Assembly: GCA_018069465.1 (NCBI GenBank) | Contig: JAGPUW010000011.1 | Span: 1 to 64,000, forward strand | DNA: 64,000 nucleotides | Direction: 5' to 3' | From: Gammaproteobacteria bacterium | GTDB taxonomy: Bacteria > Pseudomonadota > Gammaproteobacteria > Pseudomonadales > Porticoccaceae | Shown here: positions 17,458 to 25,600 of the stretch, in pieces | Layout of the letters: every line of letters begins with the position of its first letter | Position numbering within the stretch: the first letter of the stretch is position 1 | Position numbers and translations under genes: made by a program | The notes under the pieces: generated by a model | What the model was told of the DNA's origin: nothing | Database searches by the model: none | Seen by the model: the letters and a program-made list of their open reading frames with translations, nothing else

Positions 17458-19248
17458 ATGAATCGACGTAAGCACCCAATAAAGCTGGGCTTATTAATAC
17501 TGGCCCTGTCATTGACGAGCGCCATGCAGGCAGATGACCTATTTAATAACAACGCCTCCAACCTTAAGTCGGGTACTTTATTAAAAGACCGGCCCACTTA
17601 TAGCCCGGTGACAGAGCAGCGCCTCACCAAGCCCGAAGCCCGCAACTGGCTAATGTATCGCGGCACGTATGACTCACAGGGCTACAGCCCCCTCGATCAG
17701 ATCAACGCTAAAAATGTTCACCAGCTAAAGCCCAGCTGGACCTTTTCAACCGGTATGCGTGAAGCCCACCAGGCACCGCCGGTGGTCAACGACGGCTATA
17801 TGTTTGTCACCACGCCCCACAATCATTTGCTCGCCCTCGACGCTCGCAATGGTGAACTACTGTGGCGTTACGAGCGTGAACTGCCCGAAGACCAGGTGCA
17901 AATGCACCCCACCAATCGCGGGGTCGCCCTGCACGGTGACTACGTTTACATGGCCACCGCCGATGCCTATTTAGTCGCGCTCAATGCACGCACGGGCAAG
18001 GTCGAATGGGAGCAGGAGGTCGAAGACTACGCCTCCGGCTACTACATGACCATGGCACCACTGGCTGCCAGCGGTAAAATTATGGTCGGCGTTTCCGGTG
18101 GGGAATTCGGCATACGCGGTTTTATTGCCGCCTTCGATGCAAAGACCGGCAAGCCCGCGTGGAAGACCTACACCATTCCCGCCCCCGGCGAACCCGGTAG
18201 TGAAAGCTGGCCCGGTGACACCTGGAAAACCGGCGGCGTACCGGTGTGGATCACCGGCTCCTACGACCCGGCAAGCAAAACCACCTACTGGGGCACTGGC
18301 AACGGCGGGCCATGGATGGGTGATGCTCGCCCCGGCGACAACCTCTATGCGACATCGGTCATCGCCCTCGATGTCGATAGCGGCAAGCTGCGCGGCCACC
18401 ACCAGTACCACTGGAATGACTCATGGGACTGGGATGAAGTGTCTGCCCCGCTGCTGCTGGACTTTCAACGCAATGGAAAAACAGTGAAGGGTTTAGTCCA
18501 CCCTGGTCGCAATGGCTATCTGTGGTTTTTAGAGCGCGGCAAAGAAAAGATTAATTTTGTCGATGCCAAGCCCTACGTTAAACAGGATGTCTTTAAAAGT
18601 ATTGACCCCGTCACTGGGCGCCCCGAATACAATCTTGAGCGCAAACCGGCAACCGGTAAAGTCACCACTTTCTGCCCCTCTTCATGGGGTGGCAAAGACT
18701 GGCCTCCAGCGGCCTTTAATCCGCAAACTCGGCTTTTATATATTCCCGCTAACGACAATGTTTGCGGCAAATTAAAAGGCCAGGAAGCCGAGTACCGCGA
18801 GGGACAATTATATCTTGGCGCCGCGCTGGAAGAATTTGAAGTAGTACTGCACGAAGATGCCAAAGATTATATTGGCGAGCTACAGGCCTGGAATGTCGAC
18901 ACCGCCGAAAAAGCCTGGTCGGTGAAATTTAAAAGCCATAACTGGGGGCCAATATTAGCCACCGCTGGCGATCTGGTTTTTGCCGGTGGTACTAACGACC
19001 GCTATTTTAGAGCCTACAATGCCCGTAGCGGAAAACTGCTTTGGCAGCAACGCACCAATTCCGGGGTGATCGGCGTACCCGTTAGTTATGAAATCGATGG
19101 CGTGCAATATATCGCCGTACAGTCGGGTTACGGTGTCGACGCCGAACGCGAACAAGCCCTGTTAAACCTCAGCAAAGGCACGACAACGTACGTGCCCCAG
19201 GGCGGCGTAATTTGGGTCTTCGCTTTAGAGAAAGAAAATAATCAATAA
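17458..19248 (+). CDS. PQQ-dependent alcohol dehydrogenase, methanol/ethanol family, Asp-x-Asp (lanthanide-type) signature
   Basis: A 596-residue periplasmic quinoprotein with a Sec signal peptide ending near AMQA-DD, then an eight-bladed propeller. It oxidises an alcohol using PQQ. Visible active-site residues are E216 (GVSGGEFGIRG), N282 (WGTGNGGPW) and D324 (SWDWDEVS). The 42-residue spacing between N282 and D324 equals that in MxaF (261 to 303). D326, two residues after the catalytic Asp, is the extra acidic ligand described for lanthanide-dependent XoxF/PedH enzymes, where calcium enzymes have Ala, Ser or Thr. The usual vicinal Cys-Cys pair is replaced by Q148-M149 before HPTNRG. No cytochrome c domain. 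It sits between Rieske and SDR genes. Substrate unknown. Confidence 0.93.
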   Translation: MNRRKHPIKLGLLILALSLTSAMQADDLFNNNASNLKSGTLLKDRPTYSPVTEQRLTKPEARNWLMYRGTYDSQGYSPLDQINAKNVHQLKPSWTFSTGMREAHQAPPVVNDGYMFVTTPHNHLLALDARNGELLWRYERELPEDQVQMHPTNRGVALHGDYVYMATADAYLVALNARTGKVEWEQEVEDYASGYYMTMAPLAASGKIMVGVSGGEFGIRGFIAAFDAKTGKPAWKTYTIPAPGEPGSESWPGDTWKTGGVPVWITGSYDPASKTTYWGTGNGGPWMGDARPGDNLYATSVIALDVDSGKLRGHHQYHWNDSWDWDEVSAPLLLDFQRNGKTVKGLVHPGRNGYLWFLERGKEKINFVDAKPYVKQDVFKSIDPVTGRPEYNLERKPATGKVTTFCPSSWGGKDWPPAAFNPQTRLLYIPANDNVCGKLKGQEAEYREGQLYLGAALEEFEVVLHEDAKDYIGELQAWNVDTAEKAWSVKFKSHNWGPILATAGDLVFAGGTNDRYFRAYNARSGKLLWQQRTNSGVIGVPVSYEIDGVQYIAVQSGYGVDAEREQALLNLSKGTTTYVPQGGVIWVFALEKENNQ

Positions 19249-19295
19249 ATTTAATAATGATTCACCCACTCTTTAAATAAAAAAGGAAGATAACT

Positions 19296-20057
19296 ATGTC
19301 AGGCATTCTTGAAGGTAAAGTCGGTTTAATTACCGGCGCAGGTTCAGGCATTGGTCGTGCCACCAGTATCATTTTTGCGGACGAGGGCGCCAAAGTCGTG
19401 GTCTGTGATGTTAACGAAAAGGGCGGTGAAGAAACGGTTAACTTAATTACACAAGCCGGTGGCGAGGCCATTTTTGTGCGCTGTGATGTCACCGATTCCG
19501 CCAGTGTCGAAGCGATGGTAAAGGCTTGCGTAAGGAATTACGGGCAACTCGACTGCGCCTTTAATAACGCTGGTGTGTCCGGCAAAATGGCCAATACAGT
19601 GATGTGCACCGAAGATAATTTCGACCTCAATATCGCTGTTAATTTGAAGGGCGTCTGGCTGTGCATGAAACAGCAAATTCAACAATTTCTCGAGCAGGGC
19701 ACCGGCGGCGCTATTGTCAGCACGGCCTCCATTGCCGGGCTGGTTGCCGCCGCTTACGCTCCCGCCTATGGCGCGGCCAAACACGGCGTGAATGGCCTCA
19801 CTAAATCTGCCGCGATTGAATTTGCCAAGAAAAATATTCGCGTTAACTCTGTCTGCCCCGGCGTTATCGAAACACCGATGGTCGCTCAGGCCGGTTCCGA
19901 TTCCAAAATGATCGATGCCCTGATTGCCGCCGAACCCATTGGCCGCATGGGCCAGCCCAGCGAAATTGGCCACGCCGTCGCCTGGCTGTGTTCCGACAAA
20001 GCCTCATTCGTTACCGGCCACTGCATGCCGGTCGATGGCGGTTACGTCGCGCAGTAA
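19296..20057 (+). CDS. SDR family oxidoreductase
   Basis: A 253-residue classical short-chain dehydrogenase/reductase. It has the nucleotide-binding TGAGSGIG, an acidic residue after strand 2 (VVCDVNEKGG) favouring NAD(H), NNAGVSG, the catalytic Ser in STASIAG, and Tyr/Lys in YGAAKHG. The C-terminus reads FVTGHCMPVDGGYVAQ, typical of the family. It follows the PQQ dehydrogenase by 47 bases with AAAGGAAG as ribosome binding site, so it probably belongs to the same transcript and could oxidise or reduce the same alcohol/aldehyde series (inference). Confidence 0.93.
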   Translation: MSGILEGKVGLITGAGSGIGRATSIIFADEGAKVVVCDVNEKGGEETVNLITQAGGEAIFVRCDVTDSASVEAMVKACVRNYGQLDCAFNNAGVSGKMANTVMCTEDNFDLNIAVNLKGVWLCMKQQIQQFLEQGTGGAIVSTASIAGLVAAAYAPAYGAAKHGVNGLTKSAAIEFAKKNIRVNSVCPGVIETPMVAQAGSDSKMIDALIAAEPIGRMGQPSEIGHAVAWLCSDKASFVTGHCMPVDGGYVAQ

Positions 20058-20072
20058 ACTCACTTATTTAAG

Positions 20073-20112
20073 CATTTACTCGGGCCCTTACTTATAAGGG
20101 CCCGAGTAAATG
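20073..20112. terminator. Perfect 18-bp hairpin after the SDR gene
   Basis: CATTTACTCGGGCCCTTA and its exact complement flank a 4-base loop (CTTA). It ends the Rieske-PQQ-SDR transcript. It lacks a long T run, so it may end transcription only weakly, or act as an mRNA-stabilising 3' structure. Confidence 0.7.
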
Positions 20113-20234
20113 ACTCTACCAAAGCATTTCATTTCGAATTTATTATTGTCACCCTGCATATTCTGCGGCACAGGGCACACCATCTATCGAGCACAGCCAC
20201 TATCGTTGGCAGCAAATATTCTCAGGTGCTCACA

Positions 20235-21737
20235 ATGCCCGTCAGCCACAAACAGAAAGCGCGCAATACCAGTATTTTCCTCGCTATTTTTGGGGCCTTC
20301 TTTTTATTGCCCGGGCTGGGGCTGTTGTTTTTCAAAGCTATTCCCAACTTACCCCGGCTGTTTTCTAGCCAGGGCCTCAGCGGCGATGAGTTCGAAGCCA
20401 TTATTGCGGAAGGTATTGTTGGCCTTGTCTTTAGCCTGCTCGGTGGTGGCCTGGTCTACTGGGGGCTTAAAAAGCCCGTTGACGATGCTGACTTGCTCGA
20501 CAGCGACACACCCTGGCTGGGACGCAAGAAGTGGGCTTCAGAGTCACTGCAAGATAGCTTCGCCCTCACCGGCGGGCTCATCTGGGGTTTTGCAATTTTC
20601 TGGAATTTAATTACCACCCCCGCGCTATTTGCCTTTAGCGATGAACTCAGCAAGGGCAATCAGCTAATTTGGATAGTTCTGGCTTTCCCGCTGGTGGGTT
20701 TATATCTGTTTGGCTTAGCTATCCATAAAACGATGGATTGGCGGCGCTTTGGCCAAATGACAATAACACTTGAACCCTACCCCGGTGCCATTGGTGGTGA
20801 TGTGGCTGGCACCATACACCTCCCCACGCCACTGCCAGCGGGCACCCCCGTTAAGGTTTCTCTCGACTGTGTTCACCACTCTAGCCATGGCAAAAATTCC
20901 AGCCAAAATATTGTCTGGCAACACCATGATCTGTTCGAACCCCAGCAGAGCAGCCGCTCTACGAGCGTACAGTTTTTATTTGCAGTGCCCGCCAACTTTC
21001 CCCAATCCAGTTGCACCACTAACAGTTATCACACCTGGACACTGGGCGTTAATGCCGAGCTAGCGGGCGTCGATCTGATACGTCAGATAGAAGTCCCGGT
21101 GTTCCCAACTGAGGCAAGGGCCCGCTCATCCTTTCGTCTCAATCTCAAATCATTGACCAGCGCTACCAACAGTGCCGATGCCCTGTTTGCCAATACTGCG
21201 GGGCGGGAACAGGCCATTGTCGGCGATCACAAAAACAAGGGCTTTGTCTCCGGGCTTATTATTGGTTTAATATTTTTTGGCCTTGGTATTTGCCTGGCCT
21301 ATTTTATTGGCCACCAGCAAAACGAAACATTCGTGTTCGGCTTTGGCGCCTTATTTTCTTTTATTGGCCTCGCTATATTGGCTTTTTCTGTTCTCGCACG
21401 CTTTCGCCATTATTATCTTACCCTCGCCAAACCCCTGCTCGAATTGCGCTTTAAAAGCTTATTTGGCGGCAGAGTCCTCGCGCTGAATTATGATGAGATA
21501 GCCGCCGTCACCACCGAGAGCCGTGGCTCCATGTCCGTCGGCAATAAACATTATCAGTTTTTTAATCTTGGCTTAAAACTAAAAAGTGGTGCGGCGCTGC
21601 GGCTGGGGGAGCGATTTAGTCGCCAGCAAGTTGAACGCACGGCAAGTAGTCTTGCTCGGCAACTGGGTGTAGCTGTCGAAGAAAATATTTCTACGACTAT
21701 AAAAAAACGCCACCTCGACAAAGGCGGCGTTAATTAA
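20235..21737 (+). CDS. Membrane protein with arrestin-like middle domain, function unknown
   Basis: A 500-residue integral membrane protein, DUF3592-like in layout. Hydrophobic segments occur near residues 15-40, 60-80, 120-165 (two) and again near 335-385 (two). Between the second and third groups lies a beta-rich region (ITLEPYPGAIGGDVAGTIHL ... AVPANFP), similar to arrestin-like folds. The C-terminus is a soluble domain. No catalytic motif is seen. The ATG at 20235 was preferred to GTG at 20226 because of the AGG at 20223. Stands alone; function unknown. Confidence 0.6.
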   Translation: MPVSHKQKARNTSIFLAIFGAFFLLPGLGLLFFKAIPNLPRLFSSQGLSGDEFEAIIAEGIVGLVFSLLGGGLVYWGLKKPVDDADLLDSDTPWLGRKKWASESLQDSFALTGGLIWGFAIFWNLITTPALFAFSDELSKGNQLIWIVLAFPLVGLYLFGLAIHKTMDWRRFGQMTITLEPYPGAIGGDVAGTIHLPTPLPAGTPVKVSLDCVHHSSHGKNSSQNIVWQHHDLFEPQQSSRSTSVQFLFAVPANFPQSSCTTNSYHTWTLGVNAELAGVDLIRQIEVPVFPTEARARSSFRLNLKSLTSATNSADALFANTAGREQAIVGDHKNKGFVSGLIIGLIFFGLGICLAYFIGHQQNETFVFGFGALFSFIGLAILAFSVLARFRHYYLTLAKPLLELRFKSLFGGRVLALNYDEIAAVTTESRGSMSVGNKHYQFFNLGLKLKSGAALRLGERFSRQQVERTASSLARQLGVAVEENISTTIKKRHLDKGGVN

Positions 21738-21768
21738 AAACTTATTTGTTACGGACTTTGCTCGCTGC

Positions 21769-22296
21769 TTATGCCCCCGGCAAGCCGACTTTCATTTTCC
21801 CCATATAGTCCATTTTACCCAGTGGCACGCCCTTGATTCTCAGCATGTCGTAAATGGTGGCGGCATGAAAATAAAGATTGGGTAGCGAGAAAGAAAGAAT
21901 AAAATTTTCTGTGGTGAAGGGCAGTTCAAAATCACCCTTTCTGAAATACATGGCTTTACCCGCCACCCCGTTAATGGTCTCCGCCTTGATATTATTGACT
22001 TCCACAAGCGCCTCAGAAAGCAGGTTAATCAGGCCCCGGTAGTCCAGTTCGGGGATTTCTGGTGGTGGTGAGAACTCGCCGGCGACAATCCCTTTTGCCG
22101 CACCCAAAGACTGATGTCGCACCAAGCTCACCTGGAAGGGAAAGGCCCTCATATCGGGGGCGAGTTGCATATTGACAAGGTCGGCAAGATCTAAGCCCTG
22201 TTCATTAAAATAGGTAGCGCCTTTTTCCATTACGTCAATGGTCGATGCCAATACTCTTTTATAAGTGTCGATACTGAGTTCGTATAAATCAGTCAT
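21769..22296 (-). CDS. DUF1993 family protein
   Basis: A 175-residue protein matching DUF1993, a DinB-like four-helix bundle family of unknown function. Visible hallmarks are the N-terminal LYELSIDTYKRVL helix, LADLVNMQLAPDMRAFPFQV and the C-terminal SLPNLYFHAATIYDMLRIKGVPLGK region. The third (FHAATIYDMLR) helix carries a His often seen as a metal ligand in DinB folds. It lies upstream of (and co-directional with) no obvious partner; a CBS-domain gene is 50 bases upstream on the same strand. Confidence 0.88.
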   Translation of the reverse strand: MTDLYELSIDTYKRVLASTIDVMEKGATYFNEQGLDLADLVNMQLAPDMRAFPFQVSLVRHQSLGAAKGIVAGEFSPPPEIPELDYRGLINLLSEALVEVNNIKAETINGVAGKAMYFRKGDFELPFTTENFILSFSLPNLYFHAATIYDMLRIKGVPLGKMDYMGKMKVGLPGA

Positions 22297-22349
22297 TCAT
22301 ATTGCCTCTTAGTATTAAAATTATTTAATGGGTCTTGTCGAAGGTAGTG

Positions 22350-22754
22350 CTATTGGCCACCAAAATCTTTAATGGCCGACAATAGCTGGCGGCAACTGAT
22401 TTGCCCAACCAGCTTACCGTTTTCTATCAGCGGCCGCCGTCGATGTTTGCTGCTGAGCATTTGCGCGGCAACGGTAAGAATGTCCTCTCCGGGGTGGTTA
22501 ACGGCCACATCTTTGGTCATCACATGTTCAACCATTTCGGCACCGGGGGTATTGCCGTTGTACACCGCGCTGACTATCGCTCGCATGCAGTCGAGTTCGG
22601 ACAACATGCCCACCAGTTGCTCATCCTCATCGACCACTAAAATGCCTGACAAGCGATGCTTTAAGATGACCTGCGATGCCGCAGATACGGTGATGTTTTG
22701 TTTGACGGTATGGGGTACACGCATGTATTCCCGCACTTCTATGGACTTTGGCAT
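22350..22754 (-). CDS. Two-CBS-domain protein
   Basis: A 134-residue protein made of a CBS pair. The first domain is MRVPHTVKQNITVSAAS with GILVVDEDEQLVGMLSELDC; the second is HVMTKDVAVNHPGEDILTVA with RRPLIENGKLVGQISCRQLL. CBS pairs bind adenosine ligands such as AMP, ATP or SAM and regulate partner proteins. No effector domain is fused, so the partner is unknown. The DUF1993 gene follows on the same strand. Confidence 0.9.
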   Translation of the reverse strand: MPKSIEVREYMRVPHTVKQNITVSAASQVILKHRLSGILVVDEDEQLVGMLSELDCMRAIVSAVYNGNTPGAEMVEHVMTKDVAVNHPGEDILTVAAQMLSSKHRRRPLIENGKLVGQISCRQLLSAIKDFGGQ

Positions 22755-23007
22755 AGCGACACTCTCAGCTTATTGTTATTGATGGCCACAGTATTATTGA
22801 TCCTGTCTTCAAGCAAGTCACTCGCTGACGCTGAATACATGCAACTGTTAACAGCATAGACCTAGTTGCCAAGCACTACCGTTTTTTGGCAGTCATAGTG
22901 GTTAAAATTTTGCACCACTAGCGGTGATCCGTGTAGCCCACTGCTGCATGCGCTTGACACTTATATCGCCCATCATCACTTTCCAAACCATTTCCAGGAT
23001 GAAATTA

Positions 23008-23316
23008 ATGAACAAGTACGTTTTTATTATTACCTTTAGTTTAATTGTTGGCTGTGGTGAGTCGCAGACATCTGACACCACCGCAATTGCGCTCGACAAC
23101 GTTTCCAGTAACCCCGATATTCAACAGGGCTACGAAAATTGTGTGCACACCACGCGCAAGGAACTGAGGGCAGACAATCCCGATACACCCGCCGATATTA
23201 TGAAATTCCTCGATGAGGGTGCGCTACAAACCTGCCATTCCGCGATTGTGATTACCTGTAATAAAGATCCTGCCAGTTACTCCTGTCAGCTGATACTCGA
23301 CATGTATCCTTCTTAA
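23008..23316 (+). CDS. Small putative lipoprotein
   Basis: A 102-residue secreted protein. The N-terminus MNKYVFIITFSLIVGCGES has a lipobox (LIVG-C), predicting lipid anchoring. The mature part contains four more cysteines (NCVH, TCHSA, TCNK, SCQL), suggesting disulfides in the periplasm. No family is recognised. The ATG at 23008 follows AGGA by 8 bases; ATG at 22999 and further upstream starts are in frame but less suited. Confidence 0.6.
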   Translation: MNKYVFIITFSLIVGCGESQTSDTTAIALDNVSSNPDIQQGYENCVHTTRKELRADNPDTPADIMKFLDEGALQTCHSAIVITCNKDPASYSCQLILDMYPS

Positions 23317-23340
23317 TCAAGCCCGGCGCTTCCCCCGGAT

Positions 23341-23376
23341 AAACCCTTGTCAGTGAGTCCTCGCTAACAAGGGTTT
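23341..23376 (+). terminator. Possible terminator hairpin after the lipoprotein gene
   Basis: AAACCCTTGT and ACAAGGGTTT form a 10-bp stem with a 16-base loop, located between the lipoprotein and recG. Only a short T run is present. Confidence 0.5.
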
Positions 23377-23448
23377 GTCGATGATCACCTGCTTTCCCCA
23401 CTCGCTTCGCGCTATACCCCCGTACTTATAGGCCATACACTATTGCCT

Positions 23449-25527
23449 ATGAGCAATCTTGACCAAAGCCCGGTAACTGACCTGCGCGGCATCGGCACCC
23501 AAATGCGCGATAAGTTGGCCCGTCTGGGCATCGCCACTGTGCAGGACATCCTCTTCCATTTGCCGCTGCGCTATATGGATCGCACCCGCATCAGCCCCAT
23601 TGGCAGCCTGCAGCCCAATACCGAGGCGGTGGTTGAGGGCGAAATACGCGGCTGCGATATTGTTATGGGCCGGCGCCGCAGTTTGATCTGCAAGGTGCAA
23701 GACAAGACCGGGCTGATCACCCTGCGGTTTTTCCACTTCGCCGCTGCCCAACGCCACACCATGCGCGTGGGTGCGACGATGCGCTGCTATGGCGAGGTCA
23801 GGCGTGGCAGTGCCGGGCTGGAGCTCTATCACCCGGAATATCAGATACTCGATGGCAAGCAGCCCGAGCCCCTCGCCCAGCATCTCACCCCGGTCTATCC
23901 CGCCGCCGATGGTATTACCCAAAACCGCCTGCGCAGCATCACTGAGCAGTCGTTGGCGCTGCTGAATGCCGATAATCTTAGCGAATTACTGCCCCAGACC
24001 CAGGCTAACCAAGCCCAGCAAGATAGCCTGATCGATGCCTTGCGCTTCCTCCATCGGCCCCCGGCGAATGCCCCCGTCGCACAACTTGCCACCGGTGAGC
24101 ACCCCGCCCAGCAACGCCTGGCATTTGAAGAGCTGCTCGCCCACCACTTGAGCATGCAGCGCCTGCGCCAAACCATTCGCCAGCAGGGCGCACCAGCATT
24201 AGCGCAAGACGAGGCGCTGACAGCGCAGTTTCTCAAGGTCTTACCCTTTGCGCTGACCGCCGCCCAGCAGCGAGTTAGCGCCGAGGTGGCCGCAGACATC
24301 AGCCAGCCAGTGCCGATGCTGCGGTTGTTGCAGGGCGATGTTGGCTCCGGCAAAACGGTGGTGGCCGCTCTTGCCGCATTGCAGGCCATAGGCAGCGGTT
24401 ATCAGGCGGCGATTATGGCGCCCACCGAAATTCTTGCCGAACAACACCGGCAAAACTTTGAAGCCTGGTTTGCGCCGCTGAATATTCGCGTCGGCTGGCT
24501 CAGCGGCAAGATAAAAGGCAAGGCGCGAGACTACCAACTCAAAGCCATTGCCGATGGCAGCGCGGCGTTGGTGGTGGGCACCCACGCGCTGTTTCAGGAT
24601 CAGGTTGAGTTCCACAATCTCGGGCTCACCATTATCGACGAGCAACACCGTTTTGGCGTTCACCAGCGGCTCGCATTAAAGGAGAAGGGACGACACGATA
24701 AGCTCACCACCCACCAGCTGATTATGACCGCCACCCCCATCCCCCGCACGTTGGCGATGAGCGCCTACGCCGATCTCGATGTTTCGGTGATCGACGAGCT
24801 GCCCCCCGGCCGCACCCCGGTCAACACCGTCGCCATTGACGACCAGCGCCGCCTCGAAGTCATCGCCCGCATTCGCGACGCTTGCCAGCAGGGGCAGCAG
24901 GCCTACTGGGTGTGCACCCTGATTGAAGAATCTGAAACCCTCGAGGCCCAGGCCGCCGAGGTCAGCGCCGAAGAGCTAGCGCTGATGCTGCCCGAGCTAG
25001 AGATCGGTCTAGTGCACGGGCGTATGAAGCCCGCCCTGAAAGCCAGTGTGATGAGCGATTTTAAAGCGGGAAAACTCAACTTACTGGTCGCCACCACGGT
25101 GATTGAAGTCGGTGTCGATGTGCCCAATGCCAGCTTAATGGTGATTGAAAACCCCGAGCGCCTCGGCCTCGCCCAGCTGCATCAATTGCGCGGGCGAGTG
25201 GGGCGGGGCAGCGTCGCCAGCCACTGTGTGCTGCTCTACGCCACCCCCCTCTCGCGGCAGGCCAAAGAGCGTATTACAATTATGCGCCAGACCAACGACG
25301 GCTTTATAATCGCTGAAAAAGACCTCGAACTGCGCGGCCCCGGCGAAGTGCTGGGCACCCGGCAAACCGGCGATGTAGACTTGCGTATCGCCGACTTACA
25401 GCGCGATGCACATTTACTCGACGCAGTGAAAATCCGCGCCCAGGACATCATCGCTCACCACCCCGAACTGGTGGCACCCTTGATTCGTCGCTGGCTGGGT
25501 GAACGGGAAAGTTACGGTCAGGTCTAG
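23449..25527 (+). CDS. recG: ATP-dependent DNA helicase RecG
   Basis: A 692-residue superfamily 2 translocase that remodels stalled forks and branched intermediates. The N-terminal wedge/OB domain has a helix-hairpin-helix-like LRGIGTQMRDKLARLGI and the OB fold around residues 60-150. Walker A is GDVGSGKTVVAA; motif II is IIDEQHRFGVHQR; MTATPIPRTL is motif III; TTVIEVGVDVPNA and QLRGRVGRG are motifs V and VI. All catalytic motifs are intact. The ATG at 23449 was preferred to the in-frame TTG at 23443 as it begins the recognisable N-terminus. Confidence 0.96.
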   Translation: MSNLDQSPVTDLRGIGTQMRDKLARLGIATVQDILFHLPLRYMDRTRISPIGSLQPNTEAVVEGEIRGCDIVMGRRRSLICKVQDKTGLITLRFFHFAAAQRHTMRVGATMRCYGEVRRGSAGLELYHPEYQILDGKQPEPLAQHLTPVYPAADGITQNRLRSITEQSLALLNADNLSELLPQTQANQAQQDSLIDALRFLHRPPANAPVAQLATGEHPAQQRLAFEELLAHHLSMQRLRQTIRQQGAPALAQDEALTAQFLKVLPFALTAAQQRVSAEVAADISQPVPMLRLLQGDVGSGKTVVAALAALQAIGSGYQAAIMAPTEILAEQHRQNFEAWFAPLNIRVGWLSGKIKGKARDYQLKAIADGSAALVVGTHALFQDQVEFHNLGLTIIDEQHRFGVHQRLALKEKGRHDKLTTHQLIMTATPIPRTLAMSAYADLDVSVIDELPPGRTPVNTVAIDDQRRLEVIARIRDACQQGQQAYWVCTLIEESETLEAQAAEVSAEELALMLPELEIGLVHGRMKPALKASVMSDFKAGKLNLLVATTVIEVGVDVPNASLMVIENPERLGLAQLHQLRGRVGRGSVASHCVLLYATPLSRQAKERITIMRQTNDGFIIAEKDLELRGPGEVLGTRQTGDVDLRIADLQRDAHLLDAVKIRAQDIIAHHPELVAPLIRRWLGERESYGQV

Positions 25528-25600
25528 GAGCCCGACAGACTCCTAGCGCGATCTATTAAAATCGGACAATCACTAGCGCCAGCGATTATTAAGGACAACG

